Shown: positions 1 to 13,900 of the stretch, piece after piece
Layout of the letters: every line of letters begins with the position of its first letter
Numbering within the stretch: position 1 is the first letter of the stretch
Assembly (NCBI GenBank): GCA_019614645.1
Contig: JABWDB010000012.1
Span: forward strand, 1,860,001 to 1,924,000
DNA length: 64,000 nucleotides
From: Stratiolaelaps scimitus
Lineage: Eukaryota > Arthropoda > Arachnida > Mesostigmata > Laelapidae
Reading direction: 5' to 3'
The notes under the pieces: model-generated
What the model was told of the DNA's origin: nothing
What the model saw: the letters and a program-made list of their open reading frames with translations, nothing else
Databases searched by the model: none
Program-made: the position numbers and the translations under genes

Positions 1-3000
1 CTATCCAGGGCGGTGTGGACGATGCCGGTGCAGGGAGACACAATGCTTGACACCCCTTGTCCCACCTGGGCACAGGCTAAAATGACAAAAAAGAGAGAAC
101 AACAATTCCGAGATAAATAACAATCATCCTTCATCATATAAAATGTTTGCCGCTTTCGGTTAGCTTTCGAACTACCGAAGGTCAGCGAAATAATATATAT
201 ACCTGCACCCCTCACCCCCCACCCCCCTGGGGGTCATGAGTCCGTTCTTCTTGATCCGAACCGTAAAACCTTACGATAACCCAGTTTTCGTTCGTGGCCC
301 AAGCGAACAGCATAAAGGGCTCAGCCTCTGTTCATCTGTCGCTTGTTTTTAGATGCAGAGGAAAAGAGAATCATCCCTCATTGCCGTCCTTTCCTTTGCT
401 GTTCGTACGAGTGGCTAACTCAGCAAATACGACCTTTTTGTATTGTTCCCAACATCGCCTGCTCCGAGCGGCCCGCCTCGTATAAGTCAAATAAGTCAAA
501 ACATTGCCTATGATTCTTATGACTTCGTCTCGAAGGGTGACTGGTAAAATGATAGATGAAACGGCTACCTGATGATATCAGATGAGAAATCTCGTTTATA
601 AGAACGCCACGAATGGAAGAGGCAAATAAAAAAAATACAACCTAACGTTTGTGATCTAACATTACCCCACATTTGAGGAATACGAGGATTGCGCGAAGTA
701 CAGACAACAAACTCGGATGATGGCGGATTGCGTCAACGTATACCGTGCTTATATTAAGGACATTTGTGTTTTTAACTAACGAAAATGCAATTTTAAAACT
801 ATTTTAAGTTTTTTTTTTTCAAACTTTTTTTTTTTTTTAACTATTTTATTCTCTATTACTAAGCTCCAAAGAATATTTTATATGTGATCCGTGTAATAAC
901 GTCCTTCTTTTTTTTGCTTTAGGTGCCAACCGTTCGAAGTTGCAGCGCTTGTATCAGCTAAGTCGGAGCTTTCCCCATCAGCGTCAAAAATCGACGTAAA
1001 ACAATTCAACCATATTCGTTTGTTTTTGATGGGGCGTAGTAAAAGCAATTGCACCACTTCGGCGGTGTGAACTCGATCAAGTTGACCAAAGTAAATTCGA
1101 GATCCGAGGAATGAATGGATTCCATGTGAACCGGAGGGCGTTGACCCGTTCGTGACATGTTGAGTTGCCGGCACTGACTCGATCTTTCGGTCTTGAGAGG
1201 AAGGGAGGGACTTCAGATCTCGTCAGTTCCCTCGGGACAACTAAACATAGCGTGCCACCTCTTCATCGGCGAGTCATTCGATAGCCTAGGGACCCAGCCC
1301 TTCAGGTGATTGTCGATGCTCTCCGTGTCTCATTTCATCATCGAATCTTACCTCTCGCACCACCGCTCTGCTGTGGGCAAGCTTGTTCGATTGTTGCTAT
1401 GGAATATTAAATTGTTCTAATGGCTAAGCTCGCATCGTTACGACGGGAGCAGGTAGCCGGCAAGTCCCAACTGTCGACAACTTTTTGCTTTCTTGGATAG
1501 AATCGAGCATTACAGCGCCGTGAGAGATACATAGTGTGGAGAAAACTTTTGTTACCAGACTTCGCCAACTAAACAAACTTAAGTTTTAACTTAGGAAACG
1601 TTGCGGTGAGCCACATTTATGCGTGATCGAAGAACATGCTGAAACTAGCTAGAGGTAAAAAGTATTTCGAAGGCTCCACGCTGTGGTATTGAAATTTTGA
1701 CAGATCATTGCCTATAGATGAGTGCTTTCCGTGTCTCATGATGGTTTATTGCTTGACGTAATTAGAAGTTCAAACAAGGACTACCGACTTGACCTCAATC
1801 CAGATTTGCATTTGTTTTTGTGTGGGAGAAGTATGAACGAGGTCAAGATTTGCTTCTGCAGTACGCGACTCAGGCCGAAATAGGACGAAATGTCGTTATG
1901 ATATTCTTGAGGGATTGAGGGACTCAGAACTTATCTAGTCAAACTGATATTAGGCATACATGTTTAATGTTATATAGTAGTTTCATACCCCATTAATATG
2001 AAACATTAGTATGCAATTAAAAACATTGTATCATTATTATAGAATGTTTGGGGTAGGTTTCGAGAAGCAAGTAGGTGAGTTATAGCAATTTCATACGGGA
2101 AGCAGTTCGTTCTCGAGGCTAAAAAAACGACTCTCGGCCACGTGTGAATTGCAGGCAGTTTCAAAGGACAAGCCGGATAAACAAACAAGGGAAATATATA
2201 TTCCACCTCCTCACACCTGTTCGCTCAACTCAAGGGAAAAGACCTACCACAGGAGGCACCCTTATTAAATAGCCCGAGGGATCAACGACTAGATTGGAGA
2301 AGTCACAAGGGTAGCGCTCGTTGGAATATATTCGAGTAACTTTTATTTATGCGATTGAGCAATCTCTCGTCGTTGCTAAATGGGTCATGAAGTGGATCTG
2401 TCTCTCGCCACTTAGACGTAAGACCGTTCAAGGCCTTCAGCTGCTTGATAAATTTGCTCTACATTTTCTTCTTCGACCGCTGACTCGGTTCGTTCGCAGC
2501 GTTAGCCACACTATACACGCGCAGCTTAGAGTAGAAACGAAGTGAGCGTACAAACAACACATCATCCGGCCAAGACAACAGAGTTGCCGGTGAAATGAAA
2601 CTCTCAACGGCGCCACCATGCTGAACTGCCTCTCTCTCTCCAGGTCTTTTCCAGAAGGGCTCGCACGACGATCTAACGCGAAGGTCTACATACACTCCCC
2701 TGTGCTGAATCGTTCGAGCGACTGTGGCGGAGGCGGCCCGAAGCGTTCCTCTTTCGTAAATGCACTACGAAGGGGTGCAGTCCGCAAAGCATGGGATGGA
2801 ATAGCCCAGCGGTACCGGCGGCTACCCTAAAGGGATCAGTGAACTAGCGAAACGAAGCAAACATCATGGAACACCGGCGCGGAGCGCACTCATGCCGGCG
2901 TCGTAACGCCACTGTGGATTCTGTGGACGATGGGAACCGACGCTACTACGGCGTGGCACGGCGTTTGGAAGGCAAAATGAGGCGGCGGGGTCCTCCTCTT

Positions 3001-4900
3001 TCTCTCTTTCGACAATTAGGGAGAAACATTTGTTATATTATTCACGAAGGTTGCTACGGAACAGGACGGAGCGGGTGAGCCGGGAACCCGGGAGCTAGGA
3101 CCAGGGAACCTTTTGCGAGGACGCGTGGAACCGGCGTATGTACGTAGCGAGAGAGACACTTGAAAGGTGAGGGCGGATGAAATGTGGAACGAGCTTGATG
3201 GCTATCTGGCGGGCGAGAGGGAGAGTAAGAGAAGGGTGAAGGAACTCGGCCTGCGTAAGGCTCAGGGAGAGAAGAGAAAGAGAAGTTACCTACCTACCTC
3301 TGGTATACCACGACCACCACCACCAGGGACTGCCAGGCAGAGAGACCGGGCCGAGCCGACGGGGCCAACAACAAGAGCTAGCCAAGCAGGCCCCTTTCTA
3401 CCTATGGCTGACTGAAAACGAGCAGGGCGTCGACTCCTATCGTCTTTCTTTCGTTTCAGGGTCGGTGGGAGCCTGAAGGATTTTCATCGCTGTGTTCGCT
3501 GCTGTTAGATCTCGCTCCCAGCGCACGCATTGCAGGGACTCGACCGGACGCCGTTGTAGAGACACAAACGTTACTCCTGTTAGTGCTGCTACCTAAGAAG
3601 CAATGAGGGACACGAAGGCTGGTCCCTTGTGTGCGTGAATGCGGCTTGGGGATTTGAGAAAGCCGAGGGAGGTGGGAGGGATCATAGGAAGAACGGTAAT
3701 AGAAGATGGTCCAGGTCGCTAAAGGGGAGTTTCCGTCGTTGGCCGTCGCCGAGTTACTCTACTCACTCCTCGTGTCTGCTCGCTCGTCCGTTTACCCTTT
3801 TGGAGTCGGCGCGCTCGTCGGCTCACTGCAGCCACAGTCGAAGAGGCAGCCGCGAAATTGTGGGTCTGGATGAAGGCGACGAGAGGCAGAAAGTTCGTTC
3901 GAACCGACTTCAATTTTCTCTCTCTCTCTCTTTCTCCACTCTCTCGCACCCTCATGTACATCCTTAAACGAGCATGGGCAGACGCTGCTCAGATGTTATG
4001 CAATGAATCGAGAGAGGGGGTCTGGGACTTGTGGTCTGGACAAAATAGCTCGAGACAATTAGCTAAGGATAGGTAGAGAAATATAGGACGTGTCAGACCA
4101 ATATTCCCAGACAATTAAAATATAGACACACAGCCATCCACATAGAGGGACGCACACAACTAATTAAACCTCGATTGTAAAGTGGTTTGGCTTTCGTGAA
4201 GTGGACAGGGTAATACGATCTATTGTATGCCATACAGAAAGAGGACCTTGAGAATTCTGGACAGGCGAGCAGCAAATGAAAGGTACAAGTGATAAGCAGC
4301 AAAATTATAATATTAAATACTATTATTATTTTGGCTCGTCCGAGCATTAGTCGAGCCAAGCAGTGAAGGAACACGAGGAGACTACGTTGAATTTGCCGGT
4401 GGATGCCTTGCGTGATGACGCCATATCGACGCTGTATAACGACACTCAGCTCGTCGTACCCACGCGCCACACAACACGAAACGAGGCGACGACCCTAGAT
4501 CGTTCAAACGTACGTTCCTTTCGTTATGCACGGTAGGCTCTGTTTTTTTTTTGTTTGTTTGTTTCGGTCATTGCGTCAATGCTATCTTCCCACCTCCCTC
4601 TACCCCAGCCCGGTTGCCTTCGTCATTTTATCGCCCCTGTATCGTCTCGAGTCCGTACCACTCCTCCTCCGAAAGACTATGACATTGTCGGCAAGTATAG
4701 CTACGTGTTGCTACGATTGTACCGAGTATCGAAATACGCCGAATTGTCGCATAGTGTCACCACCAACAGTGTCAAATGTGCCCCAGCCACCGCCTCCTTT
4801 TGCGAATGGAACCGCGGATCGCTACCAAGTCTCACAGCGGCGCTACGAACCTCAACCGCTTTTCCTCTTTCCTTCCCAGCAAGTGCAGAACTATCCAGCG

Positions 4901-4931
<31 letters not shown>

Positions 4932-7900
4932 CAACCACAACAACAACAGCACTTGTTGCCAACAACCCCTCTGGGTGCTCTTCTTTTGATTCCCGCTTCC
5001 TCTTCTTTGGCTCACCGTGTTACGCTGTGCTGTCGCGCTACTGTGCTGCCGCCAGGGCGGTAGCGTGGAACTGTGATGGGAGAACCGAAGCGAGCAACGG
5101 ACGGTCGGTCGGGCTATCGAAAGGAGCGGAACAGTTCGAACATCGGACGAAGAACGAGAAGGCGAAGGCGGAAGCGAAGTGGAGGAGAAAAGAAGGATTT
5201 GTAGCACCACCGGCATCGTCCCTATGTGCACATGTACGTACGTACAGCAATGTACAATGCTGTGTATGTATGTGTGAGTATGTTGTGAGAGGGGAACGTC
5301 GGTACCATCAACTGCTCAGGGCAGAGGAGAAGCTGAGATGGATTGAGAGAGAGAACGAAGACGAAGAAGAGAGAGATGGATTTTGCGTAAGGAGATTGAC
5401 TGGTTGGTTGGTCACACCTTCGGCCGATCTGTCGGTTGTTCGAATTAAAAGTGACAACGTTTCACCTGTGCGTTTTTTACGTCAACGTGACCGACTTTTG
5501 TCGAAGGGGCGGGAGCTCCAGAGGCTGACAAAGGCGGACGGAGGGGCCAAAGGCCAAAGGGACCAGTCGGAACTGCTCGAGGGCGATCGAGAGGCGGGAA
5601 TGAAAGTGAGTGAAGGAGCATGAAAAGAAAAAGGGGAAGGCTGGGAAGACCTGCTGCTGCTGCTGCGAAGGCTGGTTGCCGCAAGCAATCCAGCTTGTTC
5701 CTTGGCGTTGACTGGATGGATGGTGAGTCCACTCCGACTTCTTCGTTTTCACGGTGGGTAGGTGCCCTCGTTCGCAGCATGCCAAATGCATTGTGCGTAT
5801 GCTATACGTCTGTGAGCTGCTAATTCTTCGTGAGGAATGAAGGTAGCAAGCGTTTAGGGGGTAAGGAACAAGTTCCGTCGGCGAACGGAGATGTCGACAG
5901 AGGAACAACATCGAAGAGAACGAGGAACTAGTGGAAGACCCTTGAAGAAGTGTTCTCTGCTGCTTCTGCTGCTGCTGTATGAAGTGGAAACACAGCTACA
6001 GGCAAACGTCCCACAATGACGGGAAAACATTCCTCCTTAAGAGAGGCCAAACTTTCGCTAGGCCGCTGGATCTCTCTCTCTCTCTTTCACTTTCTTTGTA
6101 CTCGGATGTACGGTGACGAGTACAGGGTGTGCGGCTACTGCAATGCAAGCTGCTCGCGAGCCATGCGCCGATGTCAGTTTGCTGGCTGCTGGTACCGCTG
6201 TCTGCTGGCAAAGTAGGATTTGCTTTTCGAATGCCGAAATGGTCCGCTGATGCTGGCTGAGTCAGTGGGAAATAGTGGGAGGAAGAAAAAAGCTCTGTCG
6301 TGATGGTATCGATTGAGCAGAAGGACGGTGAAGCGAATCTGGGGCCGCCGTATGTCACTCATATTGTGAAGTGCGGAAAAGTTTTCCAATTCGATTTACG
6401 AAGTTATCAATGGACCGCAGGCAATCAGAAGCTGCTCTCAGCTCACGTGTAGTTGGAGGAGAAATTTCACACGTGTCGACGGATGAGTCGACAGAGCAAG
6501 CAATACGCGCCGGAGTTGCTTTTATTTTTATAGGGGAGGCACCGCGTTGCTGCATATCTGTACGGGGTAGACTATGACCACCTGTATTTGATACATATGG
6601 CTGTCAGGGCCCATGGGGAGTTGTTGGGTATCAATTTTCGTAGGGAGATAAATAGTGCTATTTTGACTGGTGCTTACTTTTGTTCTCGAAAATAGTTAAA
6701 CGGATGACAATTTATGGTAGTAATGTTCACGTATACGTCAAATATTCACCTCCAGTATCAACATCGTCAGTGAACGTCAATGAGAATAACTTTGCTGACG
6801 GATACAAAAAGATATGTTCGGTTCGCTCTGATTGATGGGACAAAAATTCTAAATCCTGTTAGAGCTTCGTCGTATACAACCGATGATCACTGACAGACAT
6901 TATTCAGGCAATGATTGAACAGTGCTAGTAACTTGTATTGAAATTTGGTCATCTGGCTTAGGAAACACTCTACAGGCTGTATAGCCGTCGGCAGATTGAC
7001 CCACCACGTGGCCATATCTGCTCGCGCTCCTCTATATTTCATTTGCTCAGCGGAGGAAGAAATATTGTAAATCAGTCCGAACCACTCATATTTCGAGACT
7101 GATCTTTGAGGGTTGATCCAACCCCAATAACGGTAGTAATCGGTACTATTTTGCCCTGGGGCACTAAGATCAGAGCCCACTCGAGATGGCTGAACATGTT
7201 CCGTCATAGCATAGACGACGAAGACTTATTGCTCAATAGCAAGCCAACAGGGCGATAAAGTGCCGCTCGTCAAAGCGAATACTACCTATTCAGCAGTCGA
7301 TAATTAGAACTTTGAACAAAAATACACTTTAACTGGACTCGAACGCGTTGAAATTAAAGTGAGCTCTATCCCAAATAGGTTCATAGACGCGGATGTAAAA
7401 TCGAGTCAAATGGCGCTTCGTGCGAAAATCTGCTAGAGCTGAGGTCGTCTCTTCGAGGTCATCACGTCGAAGTGGTCATGTATCTACAAAATCATACATA
7501 AAGATGCTGAGTATAATCAAATACAGTCCAGCGTAGTTGAACCGGCAGTCGTCAAGACTTTTGGCAGGTCGAGACCCAACTCGTACAAATTGTAAAAAAA
7601 TGTCTATCTATACAAGTGAAACGAATGTTTTCTCCCTGCGTGGGCCTGATTTTGCAGTACACGATTTGATGGTGTCGATTAGTTCATAAATGAAGATAAT
7701 AACTGTATTATTATCATTAAATATCTAACTATGAACTCACCTGCATAATGCATCTGTACTTATGAGTATACAATTATAGTTCCTTATTTGGAATATTTTT
7801 GCACACATGCGCATGGTTTCAGGCTTGTAAATTCTCCCTTACCGGTGTTACTGATTCCGAAGGTCGCGTTCGCCTCAACGTACACATTCTCTGGATGCAT

Positions 7901-10900
7901 CCTATTCTGTGTAGGAAGATTGGATGATCGTTCCTTCAGTATTTCTTCAAGGAGCTCTTTCGTTCGAGACTGGCCAGCTGCAATGATGCCACCTGAAATC
8001 GGAACCTTCCACTAATTAGAACGGCTGCTTCCGAACTCATAGCAATCGTATTATAACTTCGTAGAGGATTATCATGTGTTTGAGTCTTTCGTAGACCTGT
8101 CATTCGTTTGTTGTGAAATTGGATTCGCGCATGGGAGACAAGTCTTGGCGTCAACACTGTTACGAAATTACACGAAATCGAACAAAACAAACAATAATGT
8201 GAGAGAAATTTACGAAGAGTTTGCCAACGCTGCGTTTCTTAGGTATAATATACATACAGTTCTATGTGAATTGTCCAGGTGAGAGACGGTACTAATGATT
8301 ATCTTCGATTAGTCCTGGCAAATTATGCTATAAACTGCCCATGCATACGTTGGTATATGAACAGCTTCTGTACAGCGATGTCGTAGGATTTCTTCTCGAA
8401 AGTTCGACTTGCCCACGTCGGGCAAAACACATGTATAATAAATGTAATGGTATTAGATCGACTTCAAGGACATTTCATTGGGGCGGCTCTGTGTCGTTGT
8501 CGCCGTATTGACAACTGACGGGTGCTGGATATAGTACCCATATAACGTTTAAGGGCTTCACAGAGCGAGAATGAAAGGGTGACCACTATTCAAGGGCAGC
8601 ATTGCTACTGAACATTCGTCTACCTCACATAAGAGGTCAATGTATGGTTTCGTTCAACAGCTTCTCTGCCGGATCTCATTACACGTTGTCGTGACGCGTT
8701 GTTTTTTATAGGGACATTACGCTGCGTTAATCTCATTAGCGACCGAATATTTTACTAAAATTAATTAAGAGCCATTGTGCCTTTCGTCTCCGTCTAAGTA
8801 GACCTGTAGTATGGAGTCCGCTGGACCGTGACCACTCGGTCTCAAGGAATTAAAAGGGTGTTCTTTCTCTAGTAGCAGAAGCAGCAGGTGCGGTTTCATC
8901 GTGGATGACCACATCAACATTCGAAGAGCTAAGGTATTAGTGGTCGTATTAATTATCGAAACTGGTTAGTTCCAATAATAGGTTAAGTGGTTAGAGTCAA
9001 GGACTACTACAGGAGACCATGATAGCTAAGCACGATTATCATTTATTGCATATGCTTTACTTACCACGTGTGACCCTGTATTTTATATAAATAAATCCGA
9101 TGGGGTTGCGTTTTTTAACACCTTACGCGTAAGTCAATTCTTCTATGTGTTTTGACCAAATGGCCATCCCACGAGATCTGTGCATCCGCTGCTGCAGAAG
9201 TAGCAGAGATTGCAGTAGGCTACCTTCAACTTTCATCCATTAATGTATCATCTTTGCGCCAATGTATGACACTGTTATAGAGCTGTGTGTCGGTGACGAA
9301 TGGTGGTGGTACCTGTGAGCCGGTACAGCTCAGATTGGCATCTTAATGGCATTACTAACAATCGCTACACGGCAGTAGGAATTTGTGAGTACCGAATTAC
9401 GCGTGGAAAGGTCCTCCATTGTACTTTTTGTGACCTTGCTTTGGTGAATAGAACAAGCATTCGTTTCTCTCTCATATTTGACAAATGCCTGTGGTAAGGT
9501 AAGGTAAGGTTTTATTGATTTATTAAAGGAACTGCATAGAATGCTTAAGTTCTCTTCTATGTGTCATATACAACTGTCAGGTTGAAAAAGCCAGCTATGC
9601 AATGGTGCCAGTTACACATGTACTTGACATAGAGTCCGTGATAAGGAGGTCATTTTTACAATTTCTTTTATAATCAGTCTACAATACACAGGTAGCATCT
9701 AGCATTGGGAATGCACAATTTTTCCCCGGCTACCTATCCAAGCACGGTCGGCAATCGTTGTGCAACGTTCTGTCTCCTCAAATTTGATTCTCAGCCGCAA
9801 CATACATCATACAGCGTCTGTATCTATCGATAGGAATTTCCAATATTTTCCAGTTGGTGCACAAATTCGCTGATGCCTTTTCCGCAGATCGTCCCTGTTT
9901 CTCCCGAGCCCCGCACGAGAGCCGTTCGACAAGATAGAGGGATCTCTATCAAGCAACACGCGCGTTCCAGCCATCGTGTCACGCTAATATTTCAGGCTTC
10001 TTTAGCTTCGGACAGTTCCCCCTTCGGACCCCCTACGCGAGAGCAATAGAAAGAGAGAACAGGAGGAGAGAGCGATTTGCTTCCCTTTGGGCTTTGCACA
10101 CGAACGTCTTCTCTTCAAAGGCAGGCGACGCTGAGCTCCGATAGAAGTTGGCTTCGCGCAAGTCGTCATGGGCGAAAAGCCCACTCGTTGTCGTCGGGCA
10201 GCCACTCTGGAAAAGGCTATGCGAGACCTCGAATAGAACCGTGAACCACTTCGGTGCAACCAAGGATATACGACTAGCAGACATTGGATCAGATAGGATG
10301 CTGGCCTGTGGAACGAGTAAGTGTTGAAGTACCACACCTAGGTTAGGTCTTTTTGTTGGAAATCCACGTGACTGCAATTGAGCTTGAGTGAAGATCAGCC
10401 GAGGTTCATTTCTATTTCTCTCTTTCAGTCTCTCTCTGGGAATTACAAAGATGAGCGTATTGGTAGTTGTTGTTATAGAACATCTTTGGGGACCGATCTC
10501 GTCCTTCATATGGTTGTCACTCTATAGCCGCGAAGGTGGCGCAAGCCGCTTTTCTTCACAGGTGATGACTATACCAGGCCTGACATAAGCAACAAACGAC
10601 CACCTGACCCGAATGAGTCCGCGGGTCTCCAAAGAAATAATTCCGATTATGAATCGATGGGAATTTCAATTCAATTAGTCCAACATTATCATTCACGCAG
10701 TAGACGGGTAACTAAATAACAATACAACAAACAAAGGGGCGGAATGTATCTAACTAGTCGATGTGCCACAATGTTGAAACAAAGAGTCATTTCTATAACA
10801 GGTTAACCATCTCTACAAGAAGCAAACAAAAGCAAGATTAGTCAATATGAATATGCAAGACATTTTCTCGGGTTACACGTGAGCGCAATTTGGGGTGTGG

Positions 10901-13900
10901 TTCACTCCCCTGGGGCGAGAGTCGTTATGCAAGTGATCTGCTAAATGAATTACCCCGTTGTGATCTTGATAGGCCTTTGTTCGTCATCCTTTCTACATAT
11001 TGTGTCTTGCTTGTGGTCTTTGATGGTATTTACTAACTGCTCCTGGTGTTATGACTATACTGAATATGCTGCGCAATCTGTTGGCGACTCGTTGGCCGAT
11101 ATGAACATCGATTTAGTCTGTTTTTATTTCCCGGCTCGGCACTAACCGCCTCGGACATCATGTATAACTGTACATAGGGTTCTGTGTAAGGTCAGAGCTG
11201 GAGAAAAATTTACTAGCCACAATATACATTATATTAGAAGAAATAAGCCAGGCTTACAGTTGAAGCAGATGGCTGTAGTAACTGTAAGTCTACTATTTTC
11301 TTAACCGTATACCTTCTTCTCGTACTATCGACTTATGTTTACCCTACATTTTGCTCTTAGCCTACATTTTCTTCCTCCACCTCCTCCTCGGTGTTTATGA
11401 TATTTGACCTTCACCTTCATTATTTAGTCAGTCATGTTAATAATCATTATGGTGGATACTATATCTAGCACTTGCGGATCCTCCTCAGCACGGTTTCCTC
11501 TAGCACAGCCGTGATGCGAGATCCCTTTGCATGTCAGTAGATACTGTGTTTGTATTTCGTATTTATCAGCGAGAAGATTTATTCTCGAGTCCACCGCTTG
11601 CAGCAGCCTTCAGCCTAGCAGCGCCGCCATAGCTGCTACATAAGATAGATGCGTGCATGTCTGTTTGTTTGTGCCTGGCTATAGCTCTCTCTCTCTCTGT
11701 CTTTGCGCCTCTGTGCGTATATCAGGTCTTTCCGCCGTTCCTTCACTAGGACCAACGCGACTGGAGGATGTTTCGCCAGTTGGTTACCACGCGTTACCGC
11801 TTTTCCGAGGTTCATGAGCGAGGAGCTCGACGGGTCGAGGCGAATCGGGGCCTCCCGACGTGCCGGACCTGTTTCCCCTGCCGCTGCCACCGCCGCTGCT
11901 GAAGCAGCCATTTTTCCGAATCCCGGTTTTTGCAAATTTCGCTTTCCCCCACTGCCTTCATGGCATTCTACCCGCACCGTGGCTAGGCCCTGGCATGGCT
12001 ACTCTGGGTGTGTCACCCTCTCTGTAGGGGAACATTGGGAGCGTGTTCGATGAGCCATGGCTTGCTAGCCAACGCTGCTAAACAGATGTGCCCGTTCCAT
12101 TTCTGTGCGGCGTTGATCTGCTCTGGATTGTTCCCTTCGTAACGAAGGAAGGAGACATACAGCGATGACGCCGGGCACAAGGGGTTTGCCGTGTAACGAA
12201 ACTTATTTCTCGGCGCCCGCTAGGCGGGAGTCTCTGAAGGTCGCCTTATGACAACAGACACCATGTAGCGGGTTCAGCAACGTTGGCAGCTTCGCCGAGT
12301 GCAGTATGTAGGGTTGGAGCAGCCAACTATTTTCGTGTGGTTGTGAAAACTCACTACCGCACAAAGGGTGCCTCAAAGACTGTAACACCCGACCACCTCC
12401 TTAGGCGTGGCCCGTTCAACTGGTCTAAAGAACTTACGCCTTGGATTTAACTAAATGAAATTTATGAGTATCCTACTTATTAGCCGGACGTAGACAGCTA
12501 TTCAGAGATGATAAAGATTGTGCAATCTCTACCAGTACAGTACCGAAGGCCTCGAAGGCTTAGGCCGGTATTGCTAACAGACAGGTCTGACCCGATCAAG
12601 AGTAATTTGGCTCCTGCCAAAAACTGGCCACTGTCAATATATATGCAGGCAACCAAATGGTGGGGTATGTACGCCACACCCAGTATGTTCACTTATTGCC
12701 GTTCTCTTATTGGACGTTATAGCCAATTTTGTCTTGTTCGGTTTGAGTGTGGGCCAACGGAGCACATCATGTTGATTCAAGCAAGACCGTCGGACTTTAT
12801 TTTTTAATAAAATAGTTATTTGTTCAAATTGATGGAAGATTTTTTTTTCATTTATCGCAAGCCTGGTCCCTGGCAGTTTCAAAGCGATGCCATCTATCCT
12901 TCATATGACATTCGCGCGGGAAGTCATATATTATGCCTCTGAGGACTTGCTCAAACTCGTCCCAATTTTGGAATACATTTTGGAGTTAACATCTATATAG
13001 CTATGCATGTTTTTCAACTGATTAGAGAAATTGCGCAATTGTGGTTGTCATAACTCTGGGCAAATTCGATATCTATTTAAAGGTAAAAACCTCATCTGCT
13101 GAATAATCATTATTCATGAGTAAAAATAGAACTAGTTTATTGTATCCGCCTCAGGCGACACAGTCGAGCCGAGAGAGAACAACGTTGAAACAAATAGCAG
13201 GAACTACATAGTCATGGGTCGTCGAGCTAAATCGTTGAACGCACCACATGGTGGTGGCCGCAAACGTTCGACTTGAAAGAAATTACATTTTAGCCTTGTT
13301 AAGACGGACTTGTCGTTAGGCCCGAAGAGTCAGACTACGGCCAGTGTACAAATGAGTCTTGGCTATTGCTTCTTCATGGACGAAATACAAAGAGCAGTTA
13401 ATGAATGAATAAACAGCTAGTGGTCACATTGGCCTCCGCCGTTTCATATCGTTTCTCTGTACCGCATAATTGAATTGCCAATAGAACATTCTTTATAAAA
13501 ATGCCGTTGCTCTTAGGAACTGTTGCTCAGCGAGTGTTTCAAATCCATTTACATCATTATCACCATCGTCATGTTGCTTGTACTGACTGACATGCTACTA
13601 CAGAGTGACGTGGCGGATAACGTGGTTATCAGGAAGATTAAATTTTAATAGATGTCCATCGCTATAAATTCAGGGGAAATTCGAATAGTGACTTGTAAAT
13701 CAGTGCAGTATCAGCCGTGTAACACCCCCAATAGTGTCGGGCGATTCTTGCGCTATTCGCGTTGTATGCTATACGAAATTAGCCATTGCTTTCATTAATC
13801 ACTACCGTTATTCACCTTTAAATTAGCCTTTGATATTTCTGTTTGGGCCCTTCCCATCCCGGAAGTGTCATTCGCCTGCCTAACATACTCACCAAATGTA

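Larger units (their letters stand above)
77..7842 (-). other. Intron 2 of the receptor-like gene
   Basis: No recognisable coding homology. It holds poly-T runs at about 809-838, CT-rich patches, and a purine-rich GC-rich stretch (about 2.6-6.2 kb) with several overlapping open frames on both strands. The longest of these is 4526-5623 (+), listed separately. Confidence 0.5.

Noticed and set aside
3298..3411. Minus-strand segment with good acceptor and donor, open for 38 codons in phase 0
   Set aside because: It cannot splice in phase with the receptor-like exons on either side (phase 1), and its translation looks like GC-biased noise (Gly/Ala/Leu/Pro).
4093..4470. 125-codon minus frame with a hydrophobic segment
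   Set aside because: AT-rich hydrophobic stretch only. It lies inside intron 2 of the receptor-like gene with no splice evidence.
9493..9510. GGTAA tandem units that recall telomeric repeats
   Set aside because: Only about four units, and not the arthropod TTAGG sequence on either strand.
12130..12200. Minus-strand RYTAN string recalling the glutamate receptor channel motif SYTANLAAF
   Set aside because: The following residues do not match, and it would lie before exon 2 of the receptor-like gene, in the wrong order.
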